DNA from: DATHWB01 sp046565785
GTDB lineage: Bacteria; Actinomycetota; Acidimicrobiia; Spongiisociales; ZC4RG35
DNA: 20,205 nucleotides
NCBI GenBank assembly: GCA_046565785.1
Contig: JBKHXZ010000293.1
Coordinates: forward strand, 1-20,205
Reading direction: 5' to 3'
Shown here one piece after another: positions 1 through 7,582 of this stretch. Under the pieces are notes generated by a model. It was not told the DNA's origin and ran no database searches. It saw only the letters and a program-made list of their open reading frames with translations. A program made the translations under genes and the position numbers. Each line of letters begins with the position of its first letter. The first letter of the stretch is position 1.

Positions 1-2663
1 GGGCGGGCGGTGGCGATCGCTTCCAGGGTGGCGTCGGAGAACACCACGTAGGCGGGAACCGACCGGGCTTGTGCGGTCTGGGTTCGCCACGTCTTCAACC
101 GTTCCAGCAGATCGCCGTCAACCTCGCCGGGACCGTCGAGATGCGGCATGGCCGGGCCGGTCCCTGCAGGCGTGGTGACCGTGTCGCCCCACCGGACCTG
201 CATCTGGCCCGGTCCGGGGGACAACTCCACCACGAAGCCGTCCTCGTCGAGTTCGATCACCGTTCCGGCGAACCCTCCCGACAGCCGCACGACCATGCGG
301 TCGGTGACGGTCATCCCTCCGCCGGTGAGGGTCGGTCGTGCTCGGGCGGGCGCCTCGGCACGTTCACCTCGCATCTCTTTCAGGAACGGCGACGGCCTGC
401 CCTTGGGATACAGGATGGTGGTGGTCTCCGACGAGCGGGTGATCGCCACGTGCAGCACCTGCCGTTCCTCTTCACGGTCCTCGGACAGGGAGTGTGGGAT
501 GAGGCCGCTTTCGACCCCGAATACGACGATGTGGGGCCACTCGAGACCCTTCACCCGGTGGATGGTGGTCAGTTGCACTCCCGCCTCGGCGCGGGGTGCA
601 CGCAACACTGTCCCCACCCATTCTTCGAAACCGTCCAGCGAGGGTCGGATGGTGGCGGTGCGTCGTAACGCCGTCAGGTCGTCGGACTGGGCGGAGCGAT
701 CGGCCCGGCTTCGTCCCGAGTCGAGCGCGCTCGCCGCCCGGGACAGTCCGACCCGCCCGATCAGCACGTCGAGTAACTCGCCTGCATCGTCGTGCATGGC
801 CGCCGCCGCGGCGATGCGGATGTCGGCGACGAACTCGTCCCAGGCGTTTCCTTGTCGCCCGTCCAGGCCCCGTCCGGCGGCGATCAGGTCGTCGATGGTG
901 ACGGCGCCGCCGCGGCCCAACAGTTCCCACGACACCCGGTTCAGCCGCCGATGCGGCCGGCGGACGGCTTCCATCACGTCCCGCCGCGCCATCCGTTCCG
1001 GGTGACGGGCCATGCGGATCCAGGCGAACACGGCTCGCAGCACGGTCCGGTCGAGGAGGGACGTGCCCAACGGCGACCAGAACGGAACACCGATCTCGGT
1101 GAGGGCGGCGTGCGCCGGTAGCAGCGCCGAATTGACCCGGGCCAGCACCGCGATGTCGCTCGGCTCCGCACCTTCCTCCAGCAGCGCCGTCACCACGGCG
1201 GCGGCTTCGAGCCCCAGCCTCTCGTCCGGTCCGTCGATGGTGCGGAGCCCCGAACCGTCCGCTTCGCGGGCCGCCCGGATGGTCTTGTCCACCCGCCTGC
1301 GGTTGTTTGCCAGCAACTGTGTCGCCGCTTCCACCACCTCGGGCGCGCAGCGATAGTTGACGTCCAATTGGTATTTGGCCGCCCCCGGGAAGAAGCGGTC
1401 GTAGTCGATCAGATGGATCGGGTCGGCCCCGGCATAGCCGTAGATGGTCTGGTCGTCGTCACCGACGCCGAAGACGTCGAGGGCGGGCGAGGCCAGCAGC
1501 CGGATCAGCAGCAGATAGGCGGGAGTCAGGTCCTGGAACTCGTCGACCAACAGGTGGGTGCAACTGTGCTGCCAGCGAGCCCTCAGGTCGGGGTCGGCGA
1601 GGAGGGCGGATATCGCCCCGGAGATCTGCTCGTCGTGGTCTGCGAGGTTCTTCCGGGCGAGTTCGTCCAGATAGCGACCGAAGACACGGGCGAAGTCCTC
1701 GACATCGTCCCGCTCGGCTTCGACCTCTTCCGGTGACCGCAGACCGATGCGGACCTCGCCGAGAGCTTCGATGTAGGGACCGATGGTGTCGGTGTTGATC
1801 TGCCGCCGATTGGGGACCAGCCGGTCGAGGATGGACCGCACCTGCGGCTCGTCGATCAGACTGACACCGGGTCGGGCTTCCCGCAGGATCGCCCATCCGA
1901 TGGAGTGGAATGTCCTGATCTGCAGGTCGGGGCGTTCCAGCCGATCCCTCATCTCGGCGGCCGCCCGGTTGTTGTATGCAAGGGCCGTGACCAGTTGCGG
2001 TTCGTATCCCCGCCGGTCGACCAGTTCCAGCAGACGGGCAGTGAGCGTCCGGGTCTTGCCCGAACCCGCCGGAGCGATGATCCGGGCCGGCCCAGCACCG
2101 TGATCGACGGCCGCCTTCTGTGACTCCGAGAGTTGCGCCGGGTTGGGGGTGACCGGCGGTGCGACGGCGAGCCGACCCATCGTCACCGATTCGGCGTGGA
2201 TGTGAGGGACGTCGAGCGGCCCGCGCGGTCCGGCATCGACCCATACCTGACGGCCGTCGGGGAGGCGGACGTCGGCGTCGGTTCCCGCTTCGGCACCGAG
2301 CCGCTCGGCCTTGCGCCCCCACCACCAGACCGGTTCGCCGTTCCGCCCGTCCCACGTGTTGGCCCAGATCAGCCAGTGCAGGCGCTCCAGGAGGAAGCTG
2401 AATCCTCCACCGAGGTCCCAGGGGGCGGCGGTCGAGGTCTGCGGCTGACGCAGCGCGTCGTTGTCGGCGTCGAGTACGACCACATGCGGAGTGCGCGCCA
2501 CCCACAGCCGGTGCAGGCGGTCGACGGTCAACGCCAGCTGGTGCTCGTCGGCGGTGACTTCGGAATCCACCCGGGTGACGGGCGCGTCCGCGTATGCGGC
2601 AGGTACCGACGGGTCGGCAACGACGATCCCACGTCCGAGTCGGGGAGGCCCGGGAAACAGCAT
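1..2663 (-). CDS. UvrD/PcrA-family superfamily 1 DNA helicase with HRDC domain, UvrD2-like (3' end beyond window)
   Basis: ATP-dependent 3'-5' DNA helicase of superfamily 1A, expected to act in DNA repair. The frame is open from the ATG at 2663 to the left edge (about 887 codons seen). Helicase motifs appear in order: Walker A APAGSGKT ending near residue 204, DEFQD at 374-378, GDDDQTIYGY around 401-410, TIHRVKGLEW around 705, and the arginine-finger motif VLHVAITRS. A small beta-rich segment without cysteines follows, then the start of an HRDC domain (from about residue 850), which is cut by the edge. HRDC is found in mycobacterial UvrD2, but the tetracysteine motif of that protein is not seen in the expected interval. 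About 175 residues precede the Q-motif region, whereas typical UvrD begins close to it; this extension is Trp-rich (WVWWWG-like stretch). The ATG is the first start codon after an in-frame TGA at 2702-2700. The PLP-enzyme gene lies just upstream in the same direction. Confidence 0.93.
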   Translation of the reverse strand, partial: MLFPGPPRLGRGIVVADPSVPAAYADAPVTRVDSEVTADEHQLALTVDRLHRLWVARTPHVVVLDADNDALRQPQTSTAAPWDLGGGFSFLLERLHWLIWANTWDGRNGEPVWWWGRKAERLGAEAGTDADVRLPDGRQVWVDAGPRGPLDVPHIHAESVTMGRLAVAPPVTPNPAQLSESQKAAVDHGAGPARIIAPAGSGKTRTLTARLLELVDRRGYEPQLVTALAYNNRAAAEMRDRLERPDLQIRTFHSIGWAILREARPGVSLIDEPQVRSILDRLVPNRRQINTDTIGPYIEALGEVRIGLRSPEEVEAERDDVEDFARVFGRYLDELARKNLADHDEQISGAISALLADPDLRARWQHSCTHLLVDEFQDLTPAYLLLIRLLASPALDVFGVGDDDQTIYGYAGADPIHLIDYDRFFPGAAKYQLDVNYRCAPEVVEAATQLLANNRRRVDKTIRAAREADGSGLRTIDGPDERLGLEAAAVVTALLEEGAEPSDIAVLARVNSALLPAHAALTEIGVPFWSPLGTSLLDRTVLRAVFAWIRMARHPERMARRDVMEAVRRPHRRLNRVSWELLGRGGAVTIDDLIAAGRGLDGRQGNAWDEFVADIRIAAAAAMHDDAGELLDVLIGRVGLSRAASALDSGRSRADRSAQSDDLTALRRTATIRPSLDGFEEWVGTVLRAPRAEAGVQLTTIHRVKGLEWPHIVVFGVESGLIPHSLSEDREEERQVLHVAITRSSETTTILYPKGRPSPFLKEMRGERAEAPARARPTLTGGGMTVTDRMVVRLSGGFAGTVIELDEDGFVVELSPGPGQMQVRWGDTVTTPAGTGPAMPHLDGPGEVDGDLLERLKTWRTQTAQARSVPAYVVFSDATLEAIATAR

Positions 2664-2670
2664 CGGCCCG

Positions 2671-2676
2671 ACCGTA
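2671..2676 (-). promoter_or_regulatory. Candidate -10 element for a leaderless helicase mRNA
   Basis: On the minus strand TACGGT is followed by 7 nt and then the helicase ATG, so transcription would start at or next to the start codon. No Shine-Dalgarno sequence is present before this ATG. No recognisable -35 hexamer is seen 16-18 nt upstream. The same layout occurs before four other genes in the window. Confidence 0.4.
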
Positions 2677-2699
2677 TCGCGCGAGTGTGACGAGATGTG

Positions 2700-3821
2700 T
2701 CAGTCCAGTGCCGAGGCGAGACGGCGGTAGTCGTCCAGCGTGTTGTAGAGCTGAGCTGAGATCCTCACCAGGTGGGTGTCGGGTGTGGGCCAGGGCGGGA
2801 ACGGGACGACGATCCCCTCCTGTCGCAGACGTTCCGCCGTGCCCGGACGGGAACCGACCGGCAACGCCGCCATGGATCCGATCATCTCCTCTGGCGCGGG
2901 CACGTCGACCCGCAGCCGATCGCACAGCAGGCGGCGAGCGTCGAGTGCCAACCGCCGGTTCGCTTTCATCACGCCCGCCCATCCATCGGGATGCAGGCTG
3001 GCCATGAACTCGATCGCTGCCGGAACGCTCAGCCAGGCCGACGGGTCGAAGGTTCCGGTCCAGTCGAACAGTCGATGGAAGAGGGAGCGGGTTCCGTCGG
3101 GGGTGTTCCAGCCGTGGGAGACGACCGGGGGGCGGACGGTGTGTCGGTAGCGATCTCCCGCCACCAGGAAGGCGGCCCCTGGTGGGGCACACACCCATTT
3201 GTGCAGGTTCCCTGTGTAGAACGAGGTGCGGAGACGGTCCACCGCCAATGGGACCATGCCGGGGGCGTGGGCACCGTCGACCAGCACCGGGACGTCCGGT
3301 TCGAGGGCCTGCACGATCCGTTCGACGGGAAGGACCAGGGCAGTGGGCGAGGTGATGTGATCGATGATCACCAGGCGGGTCCGTTCGGTGACTGCCGCCA
3401 GCACCGCCTCGACTGTCTGGTTCTCCGACGCATCGGGGAAACGGATCGACGCCGTCACCATCCGTCCACCCGCCAGCGAGGTGGCGACGTCGACGATGTT
3501 GCGCACCGCGTTGTAGGTGTGGTCGGTGATCACGATCTCGTCGTCCCGTTCCAGCCCCAGGCTTCCGACCACCGACGCCACCCCGGCGGTGGTGTTGGGG
3601 ACGAACACCAGCCCCGACGGGGCGGCACCGACGAAGGCCGCGAGAACCGTCCGCGCCCGGTCGAGTTCGTCCTGGTAGCGGTCGTCGACGAAACCGGTTG
3701 GGTTGGCGTCGAAGATGGCCTGCCACTCCCGCTGGACGCGCCGCACCGCGTTGGGGACGGCTCCGAACGAACCGTGGTTCAGCTGGGTCACATTCGGATC
3801 GAAGGACCAGTGGTGGCGCAT
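2700..3821 (-). CDS. Class V aminotransferase-fold PLP enzyme (isopenicillin N epimerase-like)
   Basis: Cytosolic pyridoxal-phosphate enzyme of fold type I, 373 residues. The N-terminal LNHGSFGAVP stretch is typical of proteins annotated as isopenicillin N epimerase-like class V aminotransferases. The cofactor site shows NTTAG near residues 76-80, VDGAHAPG at 181-188 (Asp182, His185), and the presumed Schiff-base lysine Lys208 in TGNLHKW. The substrate is unknown; this family includes epimerases, desulfurases and C-S lyases, so the beta-lactam name should not be taken literally. A GTG at 3848 would add nine residues, but the ATG at 3821 is preferred because it matches the family N-terminus and has a -10-like TACCGT 7 nt upstream. 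It is divergent from purN and its stop is 36 nt before the helicase ATG. Confidence 0.9.
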   Translation of the reverse strand: MRHHWSFDPNVTQLNHGSFGAVPNAVRRVQREWQAIFDANPTGFVDDRYQDELDRARTVLAAFVGAAPSGLVFVPNTTAGVASVVGSLGLERDDEIVITDHTYNAVRNIVDVATSLAGGRMVTASIRFPDASENQTVEAVLAAVTERTRLVIIDHITSPTALVLPVERIVQALEPDVPVLVDGAHAPGMVPLAVDRLRTSFYTGNLHKWVCAPPGAAFLVAGDRYRHTVRPPVVSHGWNTPDGTRSLFHRLFDWTGTFDPSAWLSVPAAIEFMASLHPDGWAGVMKANRRLALDARRLLCDRLRVDVPAPEEMIGSMAALPVGSRPGTAERLRQEGIVVPFPPWPTPDTHLVRISAQLYNTLDDYRRLASALD

Positions 3822-3828
3822 CGGGCCA

Positions 3829-3834
3829 ACGGTA
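3829..3834 (-). promoter_or_regulatory. Candidate -10 element for leaderless PLP-enzyme mRNA
   Basis: Minus-strand TACCGT stands 7 nt before the ATG at 3821 and no ribosome binding site is visible. It lies back to back with the presumed purN promoter in a 63-bp divergent gap. Confidence 0.4.
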
Positions 3835-3852
3835 GGGCAGCGTTCCACCCCC

Positions 3853-3878
3853 TACACTCGCCCGGCGCGACAGGGGAG
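3853..3878 (+). promoter_or_regulatory. purN promoter -10 and Shine-Dalgarno sequence
   Basis: TACACT at 3853-3858 is a good actinobacterial -10 hexamer, with no clear -35. AGGGGAG at 3872-3878 is a strong ribosome binding site. Six bases after it comes ATC at 3885, not ATG, GTG or TTG. The first in-frame conventional codon downstream is GTG at 3897, 18 nt beyond the ribosome binding site. This site therefore decides the start of purN. Confidence 0.5.
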
Positions 3879-3884
3879 CGGAGC

Positions 3885-4475
3885 ATCCGGATCGCAGTGC
3901 TGGTGTCCGGGTCGGGCACGAATCTGCAGGCGCTGGTCGACCACGCCGGCGACGGCGCCGGTTATTCGATCGCGATCGTCATCTCCGACCGTCCGGCGGT
4001 GCGTGCCCTGGAACGCGCCCGCCAGGCGGACATTCCGTGCCAGATCGTCGAATGGACCGGCGACCGGCGTTCCTTCACCGCCCGAGTGTGTGCGGCGGCG
4101 ACAGATGCCGGGGCCGAGGCCCTGGTACTGGCCGGGTTCATGCGTATCCTCGGTCCGGAAGCCATCACCCGCTTCCCCGACCGGGTACTGAACATCCATC
4201 CATCCCTACTGCCTGCGTTCCCCGGTCGCACCCCCGTCGCCGACACGTTGGAGCATGGTGTCCGGGTGACCGGGGTGACCGTCCACTTCGTGGACGAACG
4301 AGTCGACCATGGTCCGATCATCTCCCAGGAGGCGGTGGAGGTGGATCCGGATGACACCGAGTTCACCCTCCACCAGCGTCTGCACGAAGTCGAACATCGG
4401 CTGTATCCCGAAGCGGTGAGCGCGCTGGCACACGGCAGGCTGAAGGTCGAGGGCCGCCGGGTGGTGTGGCTGTGA
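3885..4475 (+). CDS. purN: Phosphoribosylglycinamide formyltransferase (GART), apparent ATC start
   Basis: Third step of de novo purine synthesis: transfers the formyl group of 10-formyl-THF to GAR, giving FGAR. From ATC 3885 the protein is 196 residues, close to the family length of about 200. It begins (M)RIAVLVSGSGTNLQAL, matching the first beta strand and phosphate loop of PurN. Catalytic residues are visible as Asn103 and His105 in LNIHPSLLP and Asp141 in DERVDHGP. Start choice: upstream in-frame GTGs at 3810/3813 would read into the divergent gene, while GTG 3897 would remove most of beta strand 1 and sits too far from the ribosome binding site. ATC 3885 is 6 nt after AGGGGAG and gives an ideal N-terminus, so I infer a rare AUC start. 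The 3' end overlaps purH by 4 nt if purH starts at 4472. Confidence 0.93.
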   Translation: MRIAVLVSGSGTNLQALVDHAGDGAGYSIAIVISDRPAVRALERARQADIPCQIVEWTGDRRSFTARVCAAATDAGAEALVLAGFMRILGPEAITRFPDRVLNIHPSLLPAFPGRTPVADTLEHGVRVTGVTVHFVDERVDHGPIISQEAVEVDPDDTEFTLHQRLHEVEHRLYPEAVSALAHGRLKVEGRRVVWL

Positions 4476-6010
4476 ACCTGATACCGGTGACCCGAGCGTT
4501 GGTGTCGGTGTCCGACAAGTCCGGCCTGGTGGATTTCGCCCGCCGGTTGGTCATCGCCGGCGTCGAGATCGTTTCGTCGGGCGGCACCGCCCGCAGTCTG
4601 CGTGACGCGGGACTCGCGGTCACCGACGTCGCCACCGTTACCGGCTCACCGGAGATCCTGGGCGGTCGGGTCAAGACCCTTCATCCCCGCATCCACGGGG
4701 GGATCCTCGCCGACCTGGGCGAGGCCTCGCACCGAACCGACCTGTCCTCCCACGACATCCAGCCGTTCCAACTGGTCGTCGCCAACCTGTACCCGTTCCG
4801 CCAAACCGTCGCCGACCCCTCCGCTACCGACGCCGACATCGTCGAGCAGATCGACATCGGTGGTCCGGCGATGGTGCGGGCCGCCGCCAAGAACCATGCC
4901 TGGGTGGGGGTGGTGACCTCGCCGGAGCAGTACGACCGGGTGGCGTCTGCCATCGAGGCGGGTGGACTCGACTTCGAGTTGCGTCGCGACCTGGCCCGGG
5001 CGGCCTTCTTCCACACCGCTGCCTACGACGCAGCGATCGTCGAATGGCTGGAGCGCGGAGACGGGCTGCCTCAACAGATGGTGCTCGCCCTGCGACAGGC
5101 CGACGTCCTCCGTTACGGCGAGAACCCCCACCAGCGCGGCGCCCGCTACCGCTTCGCCGACGCTGATTCCTGGCTGGACCGGACCCGCCAGCACCAGGGC
5201 CTTCCGCTCAGCTATCTCAACCTGTTCGACGCCGCCGCCGCATGGCAGATGACCCACGACCTGGCACGGGCCGGGGAGAAGGCGGTGGTGATCGTCAAAC
5301 ACGCCAACCCGTGTGGGGCGGCGATCGGCGACGACCTCGCCGACGTCTACCAGCGGGCGTACGAGTGCGACTCGCGGTCGGCGTTCGGCGGGATCGTGGC
5401 GTTCTCCCATCCGCTCGACGAGGCCACCGCCCTTCGGATGGAAGAAGCGGCCCAGGCCGATGTCGTCATCGCGCCCGGCTATGCCGACGGGGTGGTTGCC
5501 CGTCTCGCCGCCAAGCGTAAGAACACCCGCGTGTTGGAGGCCCCGTCGCCACAGTCGTCCGCACTGCATCTCCGGCAGATCGCGGGCGGTTGGCTCATCC
5601 AGGACTCCTACCGCTTCGAATCAGACGACTGGCGGGTGGTGACTCGACGACAGCCGACCGAAGGGGAGATGGCCGACGCCCGGTTCGCCTGGCGGGTGTG
5701 TGGGCACACCACGTCCAACGCCATCGTGGTCGCCAGGGATGGCACAGCATGGGGGATCGGCGCCGGCCAGCAGAACCGGGTGGAGGCGGGAGAGATCGCC
5801 GTCGACAAGGCCGCCGGCCGGGCCGCCGGGGGAGCCTTGGCGTCCGACGCTTTCTTTCCGTTTCCTGACGGGCTCGATGCCGCGGTCGCCGCAGGGGTGG
5901 CGGTGGTGGTTCAGCCGGGCGGGGCGATGCGGGACGACGAGGTGATCGCCGCCGCAGACGAAGCGGGACTTGCCATGGTGTTCACCGGGGAACGACAGTT
6001 CCGGCACTGA
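4472..6010 (+). CDS. purH: Bifunctional AICAR transformylase / IMP cyclohydrolase
   Basis: Last two steps of de novo IMP synthesis: formylation of AICAR with 10-formyl-THF, then ring closure. The protein has 512 residues, normal for the family. The N-terminal cyclohydrolase domain (about 1-195) shows SVSDKSGL, SSGGTA and KTLHPRIHGGIL. The C-terminal transformylase domain shows RYGENPHQ, the catalytic pair Lys276-His277 in KHANPCGAA, DSRSAFGG, GAGQQNRVEA and SDAFFPFPDG. GTG 4472 overlaps the purN TGA as GTGA, a usual sign of translational coupling; GTG 4466 would add two residues and cannot be excluded. It is followed after 19 nt by folD, so purN, purH and folD probably form one transcript. 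Confidence 0.96.
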   Translation: MNLIPVTRALVSVSDKSGLVDFARRLVIAGVEIVSSGGTARSLRDAGLAVTDVATVTGSPEILGGRVKTLHPRIHGGILADLGEASHRTDLSSHDIQPFQLVVANLYPFRQTVADPSATDADIVEQIDIGGPAMVRAAAKNHAWVGVVTSPEQYDRVASAIEAGGLDFELRRDLARAAFFHTAAYDAAIVEWLERGDGLPQQMVLALRQADVLRYGENPHQRGARYRFADADSWLDRTRQHQGLPLSYLNLFDAAAAWQMTHDLARAGEKAVVIVKHANPCGAAIGDDLADVYQRAYECDSRSAFGGIVAFSHPLDEATALRMEEAAQADVVIAPGYADGVVARLAAKRKNTRVLEAPSPQSSALHLRQIAGGWLIQDSYRFESDDWRVVTRRQPTEGEMADARFAWRVCGHTTSNAIVVARDGTAWGIGAGQQNRVEAGEIAVDKAAGRAAGGALASDAFFPFPDGLDAAVAAGVAVVVQPGGAMRDDEVIAAADEAGLAMVFTGERQFRH

Positions 6011-6019
6011 ATCGACGCC

Positions 6020-6026
6020 AGGAGGG
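6020..6026 (+). promoter_or_regulatory. folD ribosome binding site
   Basis: AGGAGGG ends 3 nt before GTG 6030. It fixes the folD start there rather than at the in-frame ATG at 5970, which lies inside purH and would add 20 residues foreign to the family. Confidence 0.7.
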
Positions 6027-6029
6027 ACA

Positions 6030-6881
6030 GTGACTGCAACGATCCTCGACGGAAAGGCGGTGGCCGCCGCCGTCCACGACGAGGTGGCCGCCCGGGTGGC
6101 CGTTCTGGTCGAACGTGGGATCCAGCCGGGCCTCGCCACCGTGTTGGTGGGGGACGACCCGGCGTCGCATGTCTACGTCCGTAACAAGCGCCGCACCGCC
6201 GAGAAGGTCGGGATCACCTCGTTCCATCACGAGCTGGCAGCAGACAGCACTCAGGACCAGGTCGGGTCGCTTCTCGACGAACTGTCCGCCGATCCGGCCG
6301 TCCACGGCATCCTGTTGCAGCTGCCACTGCCGGGCGAACTGGACGGGGAGGCTGCGGTACTCCACATCGATCCGGCCAAGGATGCCGACGGACTCCACCC
6401 CCAAAGCCTGGGCAACCTCGTGCTGGACCGGCCCGGACTCCGCCCCTGCACCCCTTCGGGGTCGCTGCGCATCCTCGACCACTACGGCGTCGAAACCGAG
6501 GGCCGGAACGTCGTTGTGGTGGGGCGCTCGTTTCTGGTGGGACGCCCGCTGGCGATCATGCTGGGTGGCAAGGACCGCAACGCCACCGTCACCCTCGCTC
6601 ACTCCCGCACCCGCGGCTTGAAGGAGCTATGCGCCACCGCCGACATCCTGGTGGCCGCCGTGGGCCGGCCCGAGATGGTGAAAGGTGACTGGATCAAGCC
6701 TGGGGCGACGGTGATCGACGTCGGCATCAACCGGACCGACGACGGCCTGGTCGGTGACGTCGACTTCGCCGAGGCGGTGGAGGTGGCGGGGGCGATCACC
6801 CCTGTCCCCGGGGGTGTCGGTCCGATGACCATCGCCATGCTCCTCTCCAACACCGTCGATGCGGCGGAGAGGGTGTCCTGA
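6030..6881 (+). CDS. folD: Bifunctional methylene-THF dehydrogenase / methenyl-THF cyclohydrolase
   Basis: Interconverts 5,10-methylene-THF, 5,10-methenyl-THF and 10-formyl-THF in the cytosol. The protein has 283 residues, as expected. Catalytic-domain residues are visible: Tyr49 and Lys53 in YVRNKRRTAEKVGI, Gln97 in LLQLPLPG, and Asp120 in KDADG. PCTPSG (139-144) and the nucleotide-binding VVVVGRSFLVGRPLA follow. The C-terminus has PVPGGVGPMTIAML. It starts with GTG behind AGGAGGG. Placement after purN and purH makes metabolic sense because both use 10-formyl-THF, the product of FolD. Its stop lies 3 bp from the convergent stop of the DM13 gene, with no hairpin terminator seen between. Confidence 0.96.
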   Translation: MTATILDGKAVAAAVHDEVAARVAVLVERGIQPGLATVLVGDDPASHVYVRNKRRTAEKVGITSFHHELAADSTQDQVGSLLDELSADPAVHGILLQLPLPGELDGEAAVLHIDPAKDADGLHPQSLGNLVLDRPGLRPCTPSGSLRILDHYGVETEGRNVVVVGRSFLVGRPLAIMLGGKDRNATVTLAHSRTRGLKELCATADILVAAVGRPEMVKGDWIKPGATVIDVGINRTDDGLVGDVDFAEAVEVAGAITPVPGGVGPMTIAMLLSNTVDAAERVS

Positions 6882-6884
6882 GTT

Positions 6885-7433
6885 TCAGGCTTCCAGCGAC
6901 GCCACCGCGAACAGCACATGGAACGGCTTGCAGTAGATCACGACACTGCCGTATGCGCTGAGGTCCACATCCGGCGGGATTTCGTAGTTCTGGCTCCCGA
7001 CGTTCCCCTTCAGCGGCTCGAGCTCCAGATACCCGTCGATTCCGTCGGCGACCGGATCCGACGACGGCACCAGCAACACTCGCAGGTCGGGACCGTTCGT
7101 CACCGAAAAGTCCTCGAAGCGGAGCACCCGGGTGCCGTCTTCCAACTCGTACAGGGTGGCGCTGCCCGACCCCTGGTGGAAGTCGTCTGCCCCGACGAAC
7201 GACCCTGTCGCCAGGACGACAGGCGCCATTGGGGTTTGCGCCCCGACCGTCGTCGGCGGTGCCGTATCCGAGGTGGCGGCGATGGTCGTCGTCGGGGTGG
7301 TGGGGGCGGCGGCGGTGATGGGAAACGCCTCGTCCACCGTCCGGTCGAGGAACAGCGGTGACCCCAGCCACCAACCGATGGCGAGGCCGGGAATGGCGAG
7401 AGCGGCGATGATGATCTTCGTGCGAGTCGACAT
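6885..7433 (-). CDS. Membrane-anchored DM13 domain protein
   Basis: Probable extracytoplasmic protein of 182 residues. Residues 6-24 form a hydrophobic segment (IIIAALAIPGLAIG) that acts as a signal anchor or uncleaved signal. A Thr/Pro/Ala-rich linker follows (about 40-70). From about residue 75 there is a DM13 domain: GSFVGADDFHQGSGSA, LRFEDFSVTNGPDLRV, LKGNVGSQNYEIP, and VIYCKPFHVLFA, with the single cysteine Cys168 at the conserved position. DM13 has been proposed as a redox or cytochrome-like domain, but its bacterial function is not settled. The start ATG 7433 has GGAGG 4 nt upstream; the in-frame ATG at 7451 lies in front of that site and is less likely. It is convergent with folD and divergent from icd. 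Confidence 0.88.
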   Translation of the reverse strand: MSTRTKIIIAALAIPGLAIGWWLGSPLFLDRTVDEAFPITAAAPTTPTTTIAATSDTAPPTTVGAQTPMAPVVLATGSFVGADDFHQGSGSATLYELEDGTRVLRFEDFSVTNGPDLRVLLVPSSDPVADGIDGYLELEPLKGNVGSQNYEIPPDVDLSAYGSVVIYCKPFHVLFAVASLEA

Positions 7434-7541
7434 GGAACCTCCGTGATTCACCGACCATCAACCCGTCCCCGCCCGGCCCGCATCCCAATATCCGATGAAC
7501 GATTGCGAAACCCGGCCGAATCCCGCCTGTGGCCGCCCAAC

Positions 7542-7575
7542 TAGCCTCTCGGTGATCGCAGAAAACCGACAGGAG
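7542..7575 (+). promoter_or_regulatory. Candidate icd promoter -10 and ribosome binding site
   Basis: TAGCCT at 7542-7547 fits the TANNNT -10 form and AGGAG at 7571-7575 lies 7 nt before the icd ATG. No convincing -35 is seen. The 149-bp gap from 7434 to 7582 also must hold the promoter of the divergent DM13 gene, which I could not place. Confidence 0.4.
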
Positions 7576-7582
7576 TCAGCAC

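Noticed and set aside
1459..3726. A 755-codon minus-strand open frame across the helicase and PLP-enzyme genes
   Set aside because: It is rich in Arg, Pro and Gly with no domain, and runs in another frame over two well-supported genes. High GC removes stop codons in such frames.
2700..3821. Beta-lactam biosynthesis cluster because of isopenicillin N epimerase similarity
   Set aside because: No other beta-lactam gene is nearby and this family is functionally broad.
2772..3884. A long plus-strand extension in front of purN
   Set aside because: The frame is open by chance antisense to the PLP enzyme; family similarity begins only at 3885, where a promoter and ribosome binding site precede it.
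4646..5569. A 307-codon minus-strand open frame opposite purH
   Set aside because: Its sequence is Gly/Val/Asp/His-rich antisense translation of a conserved enzyme gene, with no recognisable motif.
6882..6884. Terminator between convergent folD and DM13 genes
   Set aside because: Only 3 bp separate the stops; no hairpin is seen around them.
7513..7535. CGGCC/GGCCG inverted repeat upstream of icd
   Set aside because: Five-base GC arms with a 13-nt loop are expected by chance in DNA of this composition.
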